DNA from: Jimgerdemannia flammicorona
Lineage: Eukaryota > Mucoromycota > Endogonomycetes > Endogonales > Endogonaceae
Assembly (NCBI GenBank): GCA_003990745.1
Contig: RBNI01001313.1
Location: 1-23,095, forward strand
DNA length: 23,095 bases
Direction of reading: 5' to 3'
Both the position numbers and the translations under genes were made by a program. The first letter of the stretch is position 1. The number at the start of each line of letters is the position of its first letter. This document shows, one piece after another, positions 9,320-20,276 of the stretch. The notes under the pieces were generated by a model. That model ran no database searches. It was not told where the DNA came from and saw only the letters and a list, made by a program, of their open reading frames with translations.

Positions 9320-9745
9320 ATCCGTTGTTCATTGCTCTGTACTTAGTCGTCTGTCGTCCATCGTCATCACCGTTCTGCACTTAGTCCAGCATCCGTCCTC
9401 CATTGTCCGTTGTCATTATCTCGCATTGTCGTCATCGTTCATTATCATTCTGAGCTTGGCCATTCTGCGCTTAGTTGTGGCGCTCACTATCTTTTTGCGC
9501 TTAGTTTTTTATCGCCGTTCGATGCTAAGTCGTTGTCCATTTTCCTTTCATCATCCCTGTTCTGCTCTAGGCTTAGTTGTCATTTATCGCTGCTCTGCTC
9601 TTAGTCGGCACCAACGTTCGGCGCTTAGTCGTCATCTTTAGTCGTCGTCATCGTTTTACGTTTAGTCGTCATCATCTTTCTGGACATAGCCGTTCGGTGT
9701 TTAGTTGGCATTCATTGCTGTTCTGTGCTTAGTCGTCATCAGATA
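9320..9745 (+). repeat. CTTAGTCGTC minisatellite in the left arm of element 1
   Basis: Irregular units of roughly 18-30 bp with the motif TTCTG(C/T)(A/G)CTTAGTCGTCATC. It pairs with the reverse-complement patch at 10955-11455. A separate short piece lies at 8950-8990 just inside the hairpin. An interrupted poly-T tract (9110-9144) lies between the two pieces. Confidence 0.8.
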
Positions 9746-10061
9746 GAGCATTCCTCCCCTTTTCATTTATATATATCCTTCCCTTTTCATAATTGTAAAT
9801 GTTCATAACTTCATATATGCCATCACTACATATTATTGTCTTTGTTGTGCATGGCCTACAATGAATTGCAATCAATATGTGACAATTGAGGGGGTTAGCA
9901 GTGATGTATAGTGCATTCTACAGACATTTTGCTGTTATTCTGTAAGCATTCCCAACGACGCATTCTGATACGTGCATTCACGCAATCTGGGCTGGCATCC
10001 CAAGCTGCATTCTGATCCTGGCTGCATTTTGATTCTGCACATTCTACGAACGCGTAAGGTG

Positions 10062-10689
10062 GGTCCCAATTAACAGCGAGAAATGAACAAGCTGGTATGC
10101 AATCGCAACAAAGGCTGCGGTGCTTATCATTAAAGATCATATCAGAGTGATTTTAGATTTGATATTATTCCAAGGCCTCATGGCCCTGCGTTATTGTCAA
10201 TTTAACCGGGCAAGATTCGTTCAGCCGTGGTACCAAGCCGTTGTTATTGATACTGAAGCCAAGTATATACTTGAAGGACAGTCAGAGCTTCCACCCAAAG
10301 TATTTGCTAGTCTTCTCCCTGTGAAGAAATGGAGTCAAAATACGGGTTCTAGGCATTGTTGGTCTTACGACAAAACTTCTATACATAAATTGGCCTTTGA
10401 CCTGAACAGTAACAATGAGCACCTGAAAGACGGCAACAATGTGCAAATCCACCAATCTGTCGCCCCCGAGCATCAGACCGAGAGGAATTGAGGACACGTC
10501 GGTCGCATAGCAGTAATTTAACAAAGGCATATATTTCTTTGCGTCGATAACTTTGGTACCCTCAAACAATCATCTCCTGAGGATAACGTTGTTCGAATTC
10601 CCAAGATTTGTAAAGTGTTATCTACGTAGGTATCGCCAATGACGCGATGGCTACTTCACAAAAAAATTTCGGCATTCTGATCCGCCTTA
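10062..10689 (+). other. Interior of element 1 with an open frame of unknown function
   Basis: The only non-inverted part of the element. A 123-codon plus frame (10120-10491) contains protein-like sequence (RARFVQPWYQAVVIDTEA, KYILEGQSELPPKVFASL). A 95-codon minus frame over the same DNA (10282-10569, with KVIDAKKYMPLLNYCYATD) is equally plausible. At most one is real. Neither shows transposase, integrase or helicase motifs. It may be captured host exon material. Confidence 0.3.
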
Positions 10690-10954
10690 CGCGTTCGTAG
10701 GATCTGCAGAATCAGAATGCAGCTTGAAATGCCAGACCAGATTGCGTGAATGCATGTATCAGAATGTGTCATTGGGAATGGTTACAGAATAACAGTATAA
10801 TGCACTATACATCACTGCTATTTGTACAGGCACTCCCTTAATTGTCACATTGATTGCAATTTCTTGCAAGCCATGTATAGCAAAGACAATAGTGTGTTGT
10901 GATGATATATATGAAGTTGTGGATATTTACAATTGTGGAAAGAGAAGGATATAT

Positions 10955-11455
10955 GACTACGTGCAGAACGATGACGACAACTAAGGATGATGACTAAGCA
11001 CAGAAAGAGTAAAGCAGCGATGAATGATGAATTTATAGTGAACGACGACAGCGATAAATGACGACTAAGCCTAGGGCAGCGCAGAATGATGATGACTAAA
11101 TGCAGAAGAGAAATGGGCAACTACTTAGCACTGAATGGCAATGAAAAACTAAGCGCAAAAGATAATGAATACCGATAACTAGGCGCAGAACAATAACGAC
11201 AGCTAAGCTCAGAACGATGATGTGAATGAACGACGTCGACTAAGCGAGATGATGACAACGGACAATGGAGGACGGATGATGGACTAAGTGCAGAACAATG
11301 ATAATGATGACTACGGACGATAGACGACAGACGACTAAGTGAAGAATGATGAACAATGACTAAGCACAGAATTATGATCGACGAAAAGTGCAGAACATCA
11401 ATGATGACTAAGCACAGAACAACGATGATGATGGTTAAGTGCAGAATGATGATGA
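10955..11455 (-). repeat. CTTAGTCGTC minisatellite, right arm of element 1
   Basis: Seen on the plus strand as GACGACTAAGCGCAGAA-type units, the reverse complement of the 9320-9745 patch. It is flanked inward by sequence matching 9750-9890 and outward by a C/A-tract segment (11470-11522) matching the poly-T side of the left arm. Confidence 0.8.
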
Positions 11456-11695
11456 ATGGTCTTTTTGTCCTGCTCTAAGCTCACGCTTCCCCTCCCCCCT
11501 CTAAAAAAAAAAAAAAAAAAAGGCTACACCTACCTACTGCTCACGATCATGACAATATTCTACTGCCTGCATGCACAAACTTGAGTAGAGGGCTACCAGG
11601 GAAACATAATTACATGAGATAAATAACATCACTAAAGTTTTGGGAATTTCGAGCCCGATGACGACGACTAAGTGCAGAATGACAATGATAACTAA

Positions 11696-11710
11696 GTGGC
11701 TTATAGCCAC
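11696..11710. repeat. Conserved hairpin, element 1 right arm
   Basis: GTGGCT-TAT-AGCCAC: same stem as the other arms with a different loop. Confidence 0.75.
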
Positions 11711-11989
11711 CACAAAAATATTTTCTGAGTAACCCCAAGACCAAACCACAGCGAAATATTTCGTGAATGACTTCCCAAGATGCGAAGACTCACCACTGCA
11801 ATATTCTAAGGGATATTCACAGAGCGATTCGGCAGTTCGTCACTGCAGCAAGGCGTACAGAAGTTGTGCAGCAAGGTAACCATGTGGCAGTGGGGGGAGG
11901 GAGGGTGTAGATTGTAGGTTTGGGAATGAGTGGCGCGTGCGACGAATCTTTAAACCACACCACGTGACTAAATGGTGCGACTGCCGCAT

Positions 11990-12190
11990 CAATGAAACGT
12001 CATCAAAATAGTCATGTGCTTTTTTTTTTTTTTTTTTGCTACATTCTATACCTTCAACGTTTTACGGACTCAGAGTCCCGCGGATTTTTATTGGAAGGGA
12101 ACCTAGACTATATAGGCCAAAACCCTCCCCCTCTATACCTTCAACGTTTATCAAAATTTATTGAGGTTTATAGATTCACTGGACTGTAGG
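11990..12190 (-). mobile_element. Insertion in the right arm of element 1, with an A-tail on the minus strand
   Basis: Sequence absent from the matching place in the left arm. It begins with an 18-19-nt T run at about 12019, which is an A-tail on the minus strand. It also contains a repeated TCTATACCTTCAACGTTT at about 12045 and 12133, 88 bp apart. It could be a small retroposed or SINE-like copy, or a partial tandem duplication; its ends are not certain. Confidence 0.35.
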
Positions 12191-12455
12191 TATAATTATG
12201 CCATGTCACGTGATGGTCCTAATGTCCGTTAGATATTCTTTGGCATCTGGATATACAAATACTTTACGTATTTTTTCAAGAAATATCTGTCAGTATCTGG
12301 GCGCAATTGCCAGGCACCAGAAAATTTTGAAGTGATGTACGATGCTTCACTTAGTGAATTCCTTAGCAAACGTGTTGTCCCAGATCCAACAATTTCAGAC
12401 TACAGACCGCCCCTTCAATTTCCGTGGCCAAGGCAGCGACTTATATTTACAATCC

Positions 12456-13599
12456 ACTCCACCTACTCGAAACGATTGGTATCCGAACTAAACGACTTCA
12501 CCTGGTTTCCCTGACTTCCGACGTAATACTTGGACATATACTGAATAAGGAAATCATTGCATAACACTTTCTCAGGTACGAAGCACCTGACAGGCAGCTA
12601 AGCTGTGATATAAATATTTTTCCTCATTTGTAATGGCAAGTAATCTAGGTATAAAAGCAATGTAATGAATATAGATATAATGGCTAATATTTGACATACA
12701 TAGCATCATAGTAGGAAATGCGTCAAGTTGCAAGCTCCATCCGAAATAAATCGATCTGGTGTGATCATTGGCAAAAGCGAGATGAGAATGTAAGACGTAC
12801 CGGCGCCAATGACCACCTGCCTCGTAGACGACTGTCCTTGCCCGGCCTGCCTATTTAGATTCCCTCAACCTGGTCTGCCTTGATGCCTGATGATGATACA
12901 GAGAGCGACATAGTCCTCCCACCCCCAACCCCCCCGCCTCCCCAAAAAGGATAATGTATATCATCAAAAATAATGGGTAGTGACAATAATTAAGTCTGAT
13001 GATGTGTCTTGTTATAAAATTTATATGATGACTTCTTTTTTAAAAAGTATGTAACTGTGCCAAAATCTGGCTCAATATAATAATTTTTTTTAAACTTATA
13101 TAGAGACATAAAAAAAAGAACCTAAATAAATTCTAACTCTGTAGCATTGTGGTAAATCGATCATTTCACGGGGTTAGTTTTTTAATTTTTAATTTTTAAT
13201 TTTAATTTTTAATTTTTTTTTTTTTTTTGTTACGTTAATATCCAAAAACCACGGGGGCACAGATGCAATTTTCAACATCGTGCCGATTTTCTGGAACTCA
13301 AAGATGCCGATCATAAACATTATACATACATCACTTAGTGCAAAAACTCGGGACTAGCGAAATGCCTTGACCCTAAATCTATGTCAAACGCACGGCATCG
13401 TGCCTACAACTACTGTTGTAATTGTTCACAGTGCACGGAGGCGACTGGGAATATGAAAAACATACATCATACCTAATTATATCACATATACCAACTTTGA
13501 GCAATATGAAAAAATTAAAATAAAAAAATAAAAATTTCGTCAGGTCGAGGTGTGGCTTCTTAGAAACGGGCTCTTTATGTTCTCTTGTCGGATCTGGGC
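12456..13599. other. Spacer between the two foldback elements
   Basis: No gene seen. It includes a C-rich tract (12915-12945), oligo-A/T runs and a (TTAATTTTT)n-like tract ending in a long T run at about 13180-13229. A minus open frame at 13379-13606 spans A/T-rich sequence and is not convincing. Confidence 0.5.
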
Positions 13600-13889
13600 G
13601 ACACACAAAAATTGCATGATATATCTGATATCTCTGGATATATATACCAGAATAAAAATTCGCAGTTACAACGGCATGTTATCTAGAGTACACTGAGGGA
13701 CTATATTCCATGGCCTAGATATATACATATCTGGTATATATCTGGAACAGCTCTGGCATATATCTGTTCTGGTAACATTCCTGTTCTGTTCTGATACTAT
13801 TAAAATTACTTTTTTATTATTATATAATATTAAAATAATTATTACATTACTAAAAATAATAAATAAAATAAACTACAACAAAAGCTAAT

Positions 13890-14222
13890 TTACTAAGTCC
13901 AGAACAATGACCAAGGGCAGAAGGGCGATGAACGACTAAGCACCGAACGGCGATGATGATTGACGATGAATAAGCTTGAACGATGATGACGACGACTAAG
14001 CACAGAGCGATGACGATGGCCGACGAATAAGCGCAGAATGATGACTAAACGCAGAACGATCAAGCCTAGAACGACGACGACTAAGCGGTGATGATGACGA
14101 CGGATAATAAAGGATGGATGATGGACGACTAAGTACAGAACAACGATGATGACGACGACGGACGATGGATGACGTATGACTAAGTACAGAACGATGATGA
14201 CAAAGACGACGGACGATGGCAA
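13890..14222 (-). repeat. CTTAGTCGTC minisatellite, left arm of element 2
   Basis: Units such as GACGACTAAGCACAGAACGATGATG on the plus strand. It is bounded outward by an A/T-rich segment (13800-13885) that also occurs inverted at 16905-17020. The long minus open frames across it are low-complexity products and not genes. Confidence 0.8.
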
Positions 14223-14230
14223 AATGACAA

Positions 14231-14245
14231 GTGGCTTCTCGCCAC
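14231..14245. repeat. Conserved hairpin, element 2 left arm
   Basis: GTGGC-TTCTC-GCCAC: the outer five base pairs are kept and the sixth pair is lost. Confidence 0.7.
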
Positions 14246-15229
14246 TGCAAAATATTCTCAGAATGACCCTAAGACCAAACCACAACGAAATATTTCCCAA
14301 ATGACTTCCCAAGATGCAAAGACACAACCACTGCGAAACAGGCGGCTCGTCATTGCAGCAGGGTGTGGAAAGGCCGTGGAGTGCAGTGCGTTCACGGCAG
14401 GGTGCCTTGTGGCAGTTCGGGAGGGGATGATTATGGCAGTCCGCCGTTACAGCAGGATGTAGAGTGTGGGATAGAGTGGCGCATATATTTTGTCGCGTGA
14501 TCAAACAAGTCACGTGATGCTTCTGGAAAACGCCATAAATATTTTTTTAAAGGATATCTGCTTCCCAGAGCAGGAAGAGTTCTAAATTCTGCTGGAGACG
14601 TCGGGAAACTGAACGAATTAGACATTATATATATATATTTAAAGCAAAACAATTAAACAGCCGAGGCTAGGAAGGCCGCCGCGGAATAGGAGTAAGCTGA
14701 TTGCTTGATGCAGCATGAAACCTGTGTATTATAAAAATTCTAAACGCTTTTCGGCCCCTATATTGCACTGGACATTGCCATTCCCGCACGAACAGTGCCC
14801 ATCAAGTAATAAGAATTCCAACGATTGCAAGCTGAGCTCGCAAGGATTTTCACCCTCATCGTTGCTAATTGCCTTTAGTTGACTACTGTTGCCAATCTTG
14901 AGCACTGGGAAGCAATAATGGCGTTTTCAGAAACATCACGTGACTTGTTTGACCATGCGACAATTATATGTGCCATACAACTCGTTCATTCCCACCGGAA
15001 CCCAGATTACCTCCCTTGCCCAAGCCCAACTCTACACCCTGCTGTAACGACAAACTGCCATAATTATACCCTCCCGAACTGCCACAAGGCACCCTGCCGT
15101 GAACGCCCTGCACTCCACACCTGTTGCAATGACGAACCGCCCGCCTTTCGTGTCTTCGCATCTTGGAAGGTCATTTGGGAAATATTTCGCTGCGGTTTGG
15201 TCCTGGAGTCATTCTTAAAATATTTCGTG

Positions 15230-15244
15230 GTGGCTAGAAGCCAC
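15230..15244. repeat. Conserved hairpin, element 2 right arm
   Basis: GTGGCT-AGA-AGCCAC, identical to the element 1 left-arm hairpin and at the start of the 1.65-kb minisatellite. Confidence 0.75.
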
Positions 15245-15249
15245 TTGGT

Positions 15250-16915
15250 TATTATCGTCATTCTGCGCTAGTCGTCCATCGTCCGCGTCGTTGTTCTGCA
15301 CTTAGTCGTACATCACGTTCTGCACTTAGTCGTACATCACGTTCTGCACTTAGCTGTCGTCATCGTTCTGTGCTTAGTCGTAGTCATCGTTCTGTGCTTA
15401 GTCGTCGTCATCGTTCTGCGCTTTGTCTTTCATTGTCATTCAGTGCTAAATCGTCGTTCATTGCCATTCTGCGCTTAGTCGTCATCCCTCTTCGCTGCTC
15501 TGGATTTAGTCATCGTTCATTGTCATTCTGCTCTTGGTGATCGCTCATTGCTGCTCTGCGCTTAGTCGGCGTCATCACTCTGCGCTTAGACATCATAATA
15601 ATTTTGTACTTAGTCGTCGTCATCGTTCTGTGCGCCATCGCTCAGCGCTTAGTTGTTTAATTTATTCTCTGGGCTTAGTCTTTCATCGCCGTTCGGTGCT
15701 TAGTTGTCATTCATTGCCATTCTATGCTTAGTCGTCGTTCATTGTCGCTTTGTTGCTTAGTCGTCGTTCATTGTCATTCTGCTGCACTTAGTCGCCATTC
15801 ATTGCCGTTCTGCGCTTAATCGTCATCACTCTGTACTATTCTGGGTCGAGTCGTCATTCATCATTGCTCTGGGTTTAGTCGTTGTTTACGCTTGGTTATC
15901 GTTCATCATAATCTGCGCTTAGCTGTCATCGTGATGCGCTGTTCTGAGCTTAGCTGTCGTTCATCGCCGTTCTGCGCTTAGTCGTCATCATCGTCGTTCG
16001 GTGCTTAGTCGTCATCATCGCCGTCCCGCGCTTAGTCGTCATCGTCGCTCTGCGCTTGGTCGTTGTTCGTCGCTCTTCTGTGCTTAGTTGTCGTCGTTCA
16101 TCGCTATGCCATGCTTAGTCGTCATTGATCGTTCATCCATCATCGTTTTTCATCGTTCTGGGCTTGGTCGTTCTGGGCTTTGGTATCGTTCATCGCCGTT
16201 CTGCGCTTAGTCGTCGCCATCGTCCTGCGCTTAGTCGTCGTTCATCATCTTTCTGGGCTTAGTCGTTCATCGCCGTTCGGCGCTTAGTCATTATTCGCTT
16301 TTCGAAGCTTAGTCGTCGTTCATTGTCATCTCCACTTAGTTGCCATCATTCTTCGTTGCTCTGGGTTTAGTCGTTGTTCATCTTCATTCTATCGTTCATC
16401 ATCATTCTGCGATAAGTCATCATCGTCGTTCTGCAGGCTTAGTCGTCATCCTTGTTCTGCGCTTAGTCGTTGTCGTTCAGGTCGGCGCTTAGTCGTCGTT
16501 CATAGTTCTGCGCTTAGTCGTCCGTTGTCCATCGTCCGTCGTCCGTCGTCCGTCGTCGTCGCTATCATTGTTCTGCATTTAGTCGTCCATCATCCATTGA
16601 CCATCATCCCTCATATCATCGCTTAGTCATCATCATTCATCATCGCTCTCGTCGTAATCATTTTGTCACTTAGTCGTCCATCATCCATCCTCTATTATCC
16701 GTCGTCATCGTCACCGCTTAGTCGTCGTCGTTCATCATCGCTTAGTCGTCGTCGTCCATCATCGTTCTGGGTTTGGTCGTTCTGCGCTTAGTCATTGTTC
16801 ATTGCCGTTCTGCGCTTAGCCGTTGTCATCATTCTGCGCTTATTCGTAGGCGTTCACTTAGCCATCGTCATCTAGTCGTTCATCGCCCGTCTACGGTTGG
16901 TCATCATTCTGGAAT
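15250..16915 (+). repeat. Expanded CTTAGTCGTC minisatellite, about 1.65 kb
   Basis: Dozens of irregular copies with consensus TTCTGCGCTTAGTCGTCATC, unit lengths mostly about 18-30 bp, interspersed with CATCGCCGTTC and GTTCATTGTC variants. It is far longer than the partner array at 13890-14222, so the two arms have changed copy number independently. Confidence 0.85.
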
Positions 16916-17197
16916 TAGTAAATTAGCTTTAGTTATAGTTTAATTCATTTATTATTTTTAGTAATCTAGTAATTATCTTAGTATTATAAAACAATAAAAA
17001 AGTAATTTTAATAGTATCAAAATAATACAGGAATGTTACAGAACAGGCATATGCCAGAGCTGTTCCGGATATATATATTATCTAGGCCACGGAATCCAGT
17101 CCCTCTGTGTACTCTAGATAACGTGCCATTGTAACTGCGAATTTTTATTCTGGTATATCCAGAGATATCAGATATACCATGCGATTTTTGTGATGTA

Positions 17198-18548
17198 TCA
17201 GGCAGAGTTGCATAAAGAAACGAGTTTTAGTATTACTGAACGTTATAATGAGTCAAATGGAATTAAATAGATATCTGAATGCTTTGTTGCAGGAAAGCTG
17301 TGATTTATAGACGGGCGCTCTGCAGCGATTCGTGTGGTTCATTGGCTACATGTGGAAAATGTTTGGCCATTTTCTCTTAGCTGAAAATGAGGTGCGTTTC
17401 AATGGTCGGCAAACTCGTCGTATGAAAATCAAAGTCTGAAAGTGATGAGTTGTGTTGAAGTAGGGGTCTGGTTCTCTTTTCCAGTTCAATTTTTATTAGT
17501 ATACACTTAGAGTTATCAAACTTCGGCAAAGTGGCCGGAGCCGCGGAAAAACCACCATCATGCAATCTTTCAGATCTTTTATGCAATCTTAGCTTAGTGT
17601 CAGTTCCCTGCCGTGCCGTCTCTTATGCAATCTTAGCTTAGTCTCAGTTCCCCGGCAAGATGCCAGCTCTAAGCGGCAATTAGTTTAGCAACGTTCAGCA
17701 TGCATTATATGTAATATCTCCCCCAGCGACTGAGTACGCGTCGCATCTTAACAATCAAGCGCGTAGACTACGCCTGTATACTTAGTTCCTACAATCAGTT
17801 TACGCAACCCATCCCGCCCTTCCCTCTTGGGTGAGGAACAATAAAAAGTGGCCCCTTCGCTTTACGCGAATGGCGGGCCTGGGAAGCGCATGCTAACCCA
17901 CCGACCCAGCACACCCGATTTAGCATAACTCATCTCACATACATTTTCACGCGAAGGACACTTTGCTAATGTTGGTTTTCGAAAGCGACTTTCCAAAAGC
18001 GGTTCACCGTCTTAGCCAGGACACCTGCAGAATGGAACATCAAACAAGGAGAAAATTAGCTCTGAATCTCAAACCACCGAGATGCACAGAGTAAAAAATA
18101 AACGTCTTGATATATATAATATATAGGTATATAATTTTTAAAAATTAAAAAAATAAATAAATAAATAAATCTGATGGACAAACTTGAATGCTAGATGCAG
18201 CTCCCCTGCGGAACTGCCATCAGCTCCCCCCAATCGGATGCAGGCGTCAAGGTCGCCAGCACTGAAAGCCTCTTCAAAGGAGGTGAACACGTTGGCTAAA
18301 TTGGAGTTTTTATAACTCTCAGTAATAATGTGGGGTAAAATTGCAAGAGGATGTAATCTACAAAAAGTCCTTATATTAATAAATTATAGAATACATCCGT
18401 AGAATTCCTGTTCTCACCATCATAATATCGAAATTTGATTATGGTGCTATTCATACACATCTAAGATTTCTGTCCGTGACAAACAAAGTTAGGTGCTCTC
18501 TCCGCATGAATTTATAATCAAGCTTGTTACGACAATCCAACGCCGTGA
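17198..18548. other. Gene-poor stretch with a short exon-like fragment
   Basis: No complete gene. On the minus strand about 18165-18296 is open and protein-like (ANVFTSFEEAFSAGDLDACI then RLGGADGSSAGELHLAF), possibly a captured or decayed exon. A minus frame at 17377-17586 is of unknown nature. An (AAAT)n microsatellite lies near 18145-18170. Confidence 0.35.
17579..17666 (+). repeat. 44-bp tandem duplication
   Basis: TTATGCAATCTTAGCTTAGT followed by (G/C)TCAGTTCCC occurs at 17579 and again at 17623. The first 30 bp of the units match except for one base; the remainder has diverged. Confidence 0.75.
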
Positions 18549-18960
18549 TTAGATGACATATATGGGGCGGATGACGAAAGTATAGATGAGGATCTGTGCA
18601 AGGTCGAGGATGACGATCGTAAAAGCGTAGAGGACATCCAGATGATAAGTGTCGTTCAGAGCGCTGAAGTCGAAGGCATGCCCTTCCAATATCATGACCA
18701 AAGTTGATCGACTGTCACCCAAAATCGCTATAACAGCGTAGTGTTCTGCGTAGATAAAAGGCTCTCTACTCCTTTCCACTCGCATCCCCCCTTTCTTCCC
18801 CCATGTCGTCAAGGTCGCCCTCGCGGACAGTGATAATGCGCTGCTTATTCAGGGGGGCAATTCAATCTTTTGTTTCATGCTGTGCATATTTTCCGTGAAT
18901 ATGGCCCCGAGCGCCGTTGTCTTACCCGCGACAGACATGACAAAATTTCGCATGCTGGAA
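18549..18960 (-). pseudogene. Fragment of an unknown gene, includes right copy of the outer inverted pair
   Basis: From ATG 18953 the frame reads MRNFVMSVAGKTTALGAIFT then ENMHSMKQKIELPP and stops at TGA 18849-18851. Past the stop the same frame stays open to 18549 (EHYAVIAILGDSRSTLVMIL, then a hydrophobic LDVLYAFTIVILDLAQILIY stretch). The AGKTT is Walker-A-like but lacks the full GxxxxGK[ST] spacing, so no NTPase call is made. GTAAGA within the frame could be a splice donor. The conserved TGA in the partial copy at 8153-8260 suggests that both descend from an already interrupted or spliced source. Confidence 0.35.
18832..18960 (-). repeat. Right copy of the outer inverted pair
   Basis: Reverse-complement match to 8153-8260. 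Similarity ends at GATAATGCGCTGCTTATTCA on one side and at the TTCCAGC(A/G)TGCG segment on the other. The pair encloses both foldback elements with about 10.6 kb between copies. Confidence 0.8.
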
Positions 18961-19409
18961 TTTGCCGCTGGAATTATGTTTTTTTTTTTTTTTTTTGCAC
19001 GTACCAGATTATTTTTCTTATGACATTATATACCATAAAAATTTAGTTAATGTGACTTTAGAGTTTTGTAAACATGTTGAGTTGTCCAAAAGTAAGTGGC
19101 TAATGGACAAATTTTGAATTTGAATAAAATACTCAAAGTGGAAGATTTTACGCTCGAATTCATCAACGCTTTTCCAGAAGCGCAGTCTACACCGGGCACG
19201 GCGGACATAGACCAAAGCTCCGTGCACCATGGTACAGAATATCCGTGGTCTGGAAACTCGGGCATACATATAAATATATTTGGTGTGTAATCTGCTACGT
19301 ACTGTTCTGATACAATTCGAATAAATTAGAGTTGTCTTTTTATTATTAAACAGCACTAAGAATCAAAAAATCAACTAAAGTTAAATTACTTATAAATGAG
19401 TTGGAAAAT
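18961..19409. other. Spacer with poly-T tract and weak open frames
   Basis: A T run lies near 18978-18995. Three overlapping 64-112-codon frames span 19018-19356 on both strands. The minus frame with FPDHGYSVPWCTELWSMSAV looks most protein-like but is unrecognised; it may be another captured exon. Confidence 0.3.
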
Positions 19410-19600
19410 TGGCGACGGACGACAGATAATGACAGACGACGGACGGTGATTACTAAACGCAGAACGGTGAACGTTGTCTGTCTAAGTACAAGGCGGCGAT
19501 GGACGACGACCAAGCGCGGAACGGCGATGACGACGACGACACGTGATGATGGACGACGACTAAGTACGAAATAGTGATGAATGATGACTCACAGCACCAA
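19410..19600 (-). repeat. CTTAGTCGTC-type minisatellite, rightmost patch
   Basis: Units such as GACGACTAAGTAC and GATGACGACGACGAC, in the same orientation as the 10955 and 13890 patches. It is followed by a 23-24-nt A run near 19650-19673. Confidence 0.7.
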
Positions 19601-19644
19601 ACAAGATAGACGGTTTTATTGCTGCTGTTCTGTAAAAGCAATGA

Positions 19645-19676
<32 letters not shown>

Positions 19677-20276
19677 GACCCTCGATTTCAAGTCCCATAT
19701 AGCACCTATCTTTCTCATCCTCCAATGCACAGCAACTGATTCTCAAAACCAATGCAATCCCCCTTACACAGCCGACCTTAATCGAAATCCTCAGCTCCTT
19801 ATTACTCTTCGAATCGACAGTAGCCCACTCTACGTACGATCACGAGGGTGGGTGCGCGTAAAAATCCGGAGATAGCCTTGGCAATGGGCTACACGAAATT
19901 GTGGATCGTGAGTTCACAGGCCTTTGGTGAATGGTCAGGGTCGCCGTCATTTCTGATGCAGAAGGGAAGGTATGGTGTGAGATAGGTGGGTAGGAAGAAA
20001 TCGAGGCGATAAGGAAGAAGCTATACGTAAGGTGAAGATATTGATAGACTACTAAACCAATTCAAAAACATGATGGCACCGACCAATAGCGTCCCGAGAA
20101 AAGCCATTGCCACCTTCCAACACGATCTCCCTACCCCTCTTGAAGTTCTCGATGAATGACAAGATGTGATGACGGTTTACGAGATCTATACCTAGCACGC
20201 AATGGATGCACCCATCGCCCATCACCCCATAATTCGTCTCATTAAAAATAAAATAAATAAAAAGTCGTACCAGTAC

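Larger units (their letters stand above)
8539..12455. mobile_element. Foldback-type element 1 (long inverted arms)
   Basis: Left arm about 8539-10061 and right arm about 10690-12455 are inverted copies. The outer ends match (GGATTGTAA..ATAAG(C/T)CGCTGCCTTGG), as do GCGGTCTGTAGT, GTTTGCTAAGGAATTCAC, the block around TCTTCGCATCTTGGGAAGTC, the GTGGCT hairpin, minisatellite patches, and the innermost TACGAACGCGTAAGG. The arms differ by insertions, notably near 11990-12190 and 12225-12345 on the right. No clear target-site duplication is seen at the ends. No transposase is recognisable in the ~630-bp interior, so it is probably non-autonomous. Confidence 0.75.
13600..17197. mobile_element. Foldback-type element 2, arms in reversed order relative to element 1
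   Basis: Left arm about 13600-14575 and right arm about 14895-17197 are inverted copies. Outer ends share ACAAAAAT(T/C)GCATG(A/G)TATATCTGATATCTCTGG, CAGAATAAAAATTCGCAGTT and a TATCTAGAGTACAC block. The inner parts share the CCAAGATGC(A/G)AAGACAC block, TCACGTGA and TGCTTCCCAG. The right arm is much longer because its minisatellite is about 1.65 kb against about 0.33 kb on the left. The ~320-bp centre (14576-14894) has no recognisable gene. Confidence 0.75.

Noticed and set aside
13893..14513. 206-codon minus frame across the left arm of element 2
   Set aside because: It reads through the minisatellite, the hairpin and the inverted arm; the product (HHRSSLF.., VVVLGLIVLRL..) is repeat translation and the matching inverted arm does not keep the frame.
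15250..16915. CRISPR-like array
   Set aside because: Repeats are short, imperfect, irregularly spaced and lack constant-length unique spacers; the setting is a eukaryotic genome.
17850..17920. tRNA gene or tRNA-derived SINE head on the minus strand (GGGTTAGCATGCGCTTCCCAGG)
   Set aside because: It resembles a tRNA A-box/D-arm but no B-box (GGTTCGANTCC) or cloverleaf can be drawn.
18915..18932. AGKTT as a Walker A motif and hence an NTPase
   Set aside because: The full GxxxxGK[ST] spacing is missing and the frame stops 24 codons later.
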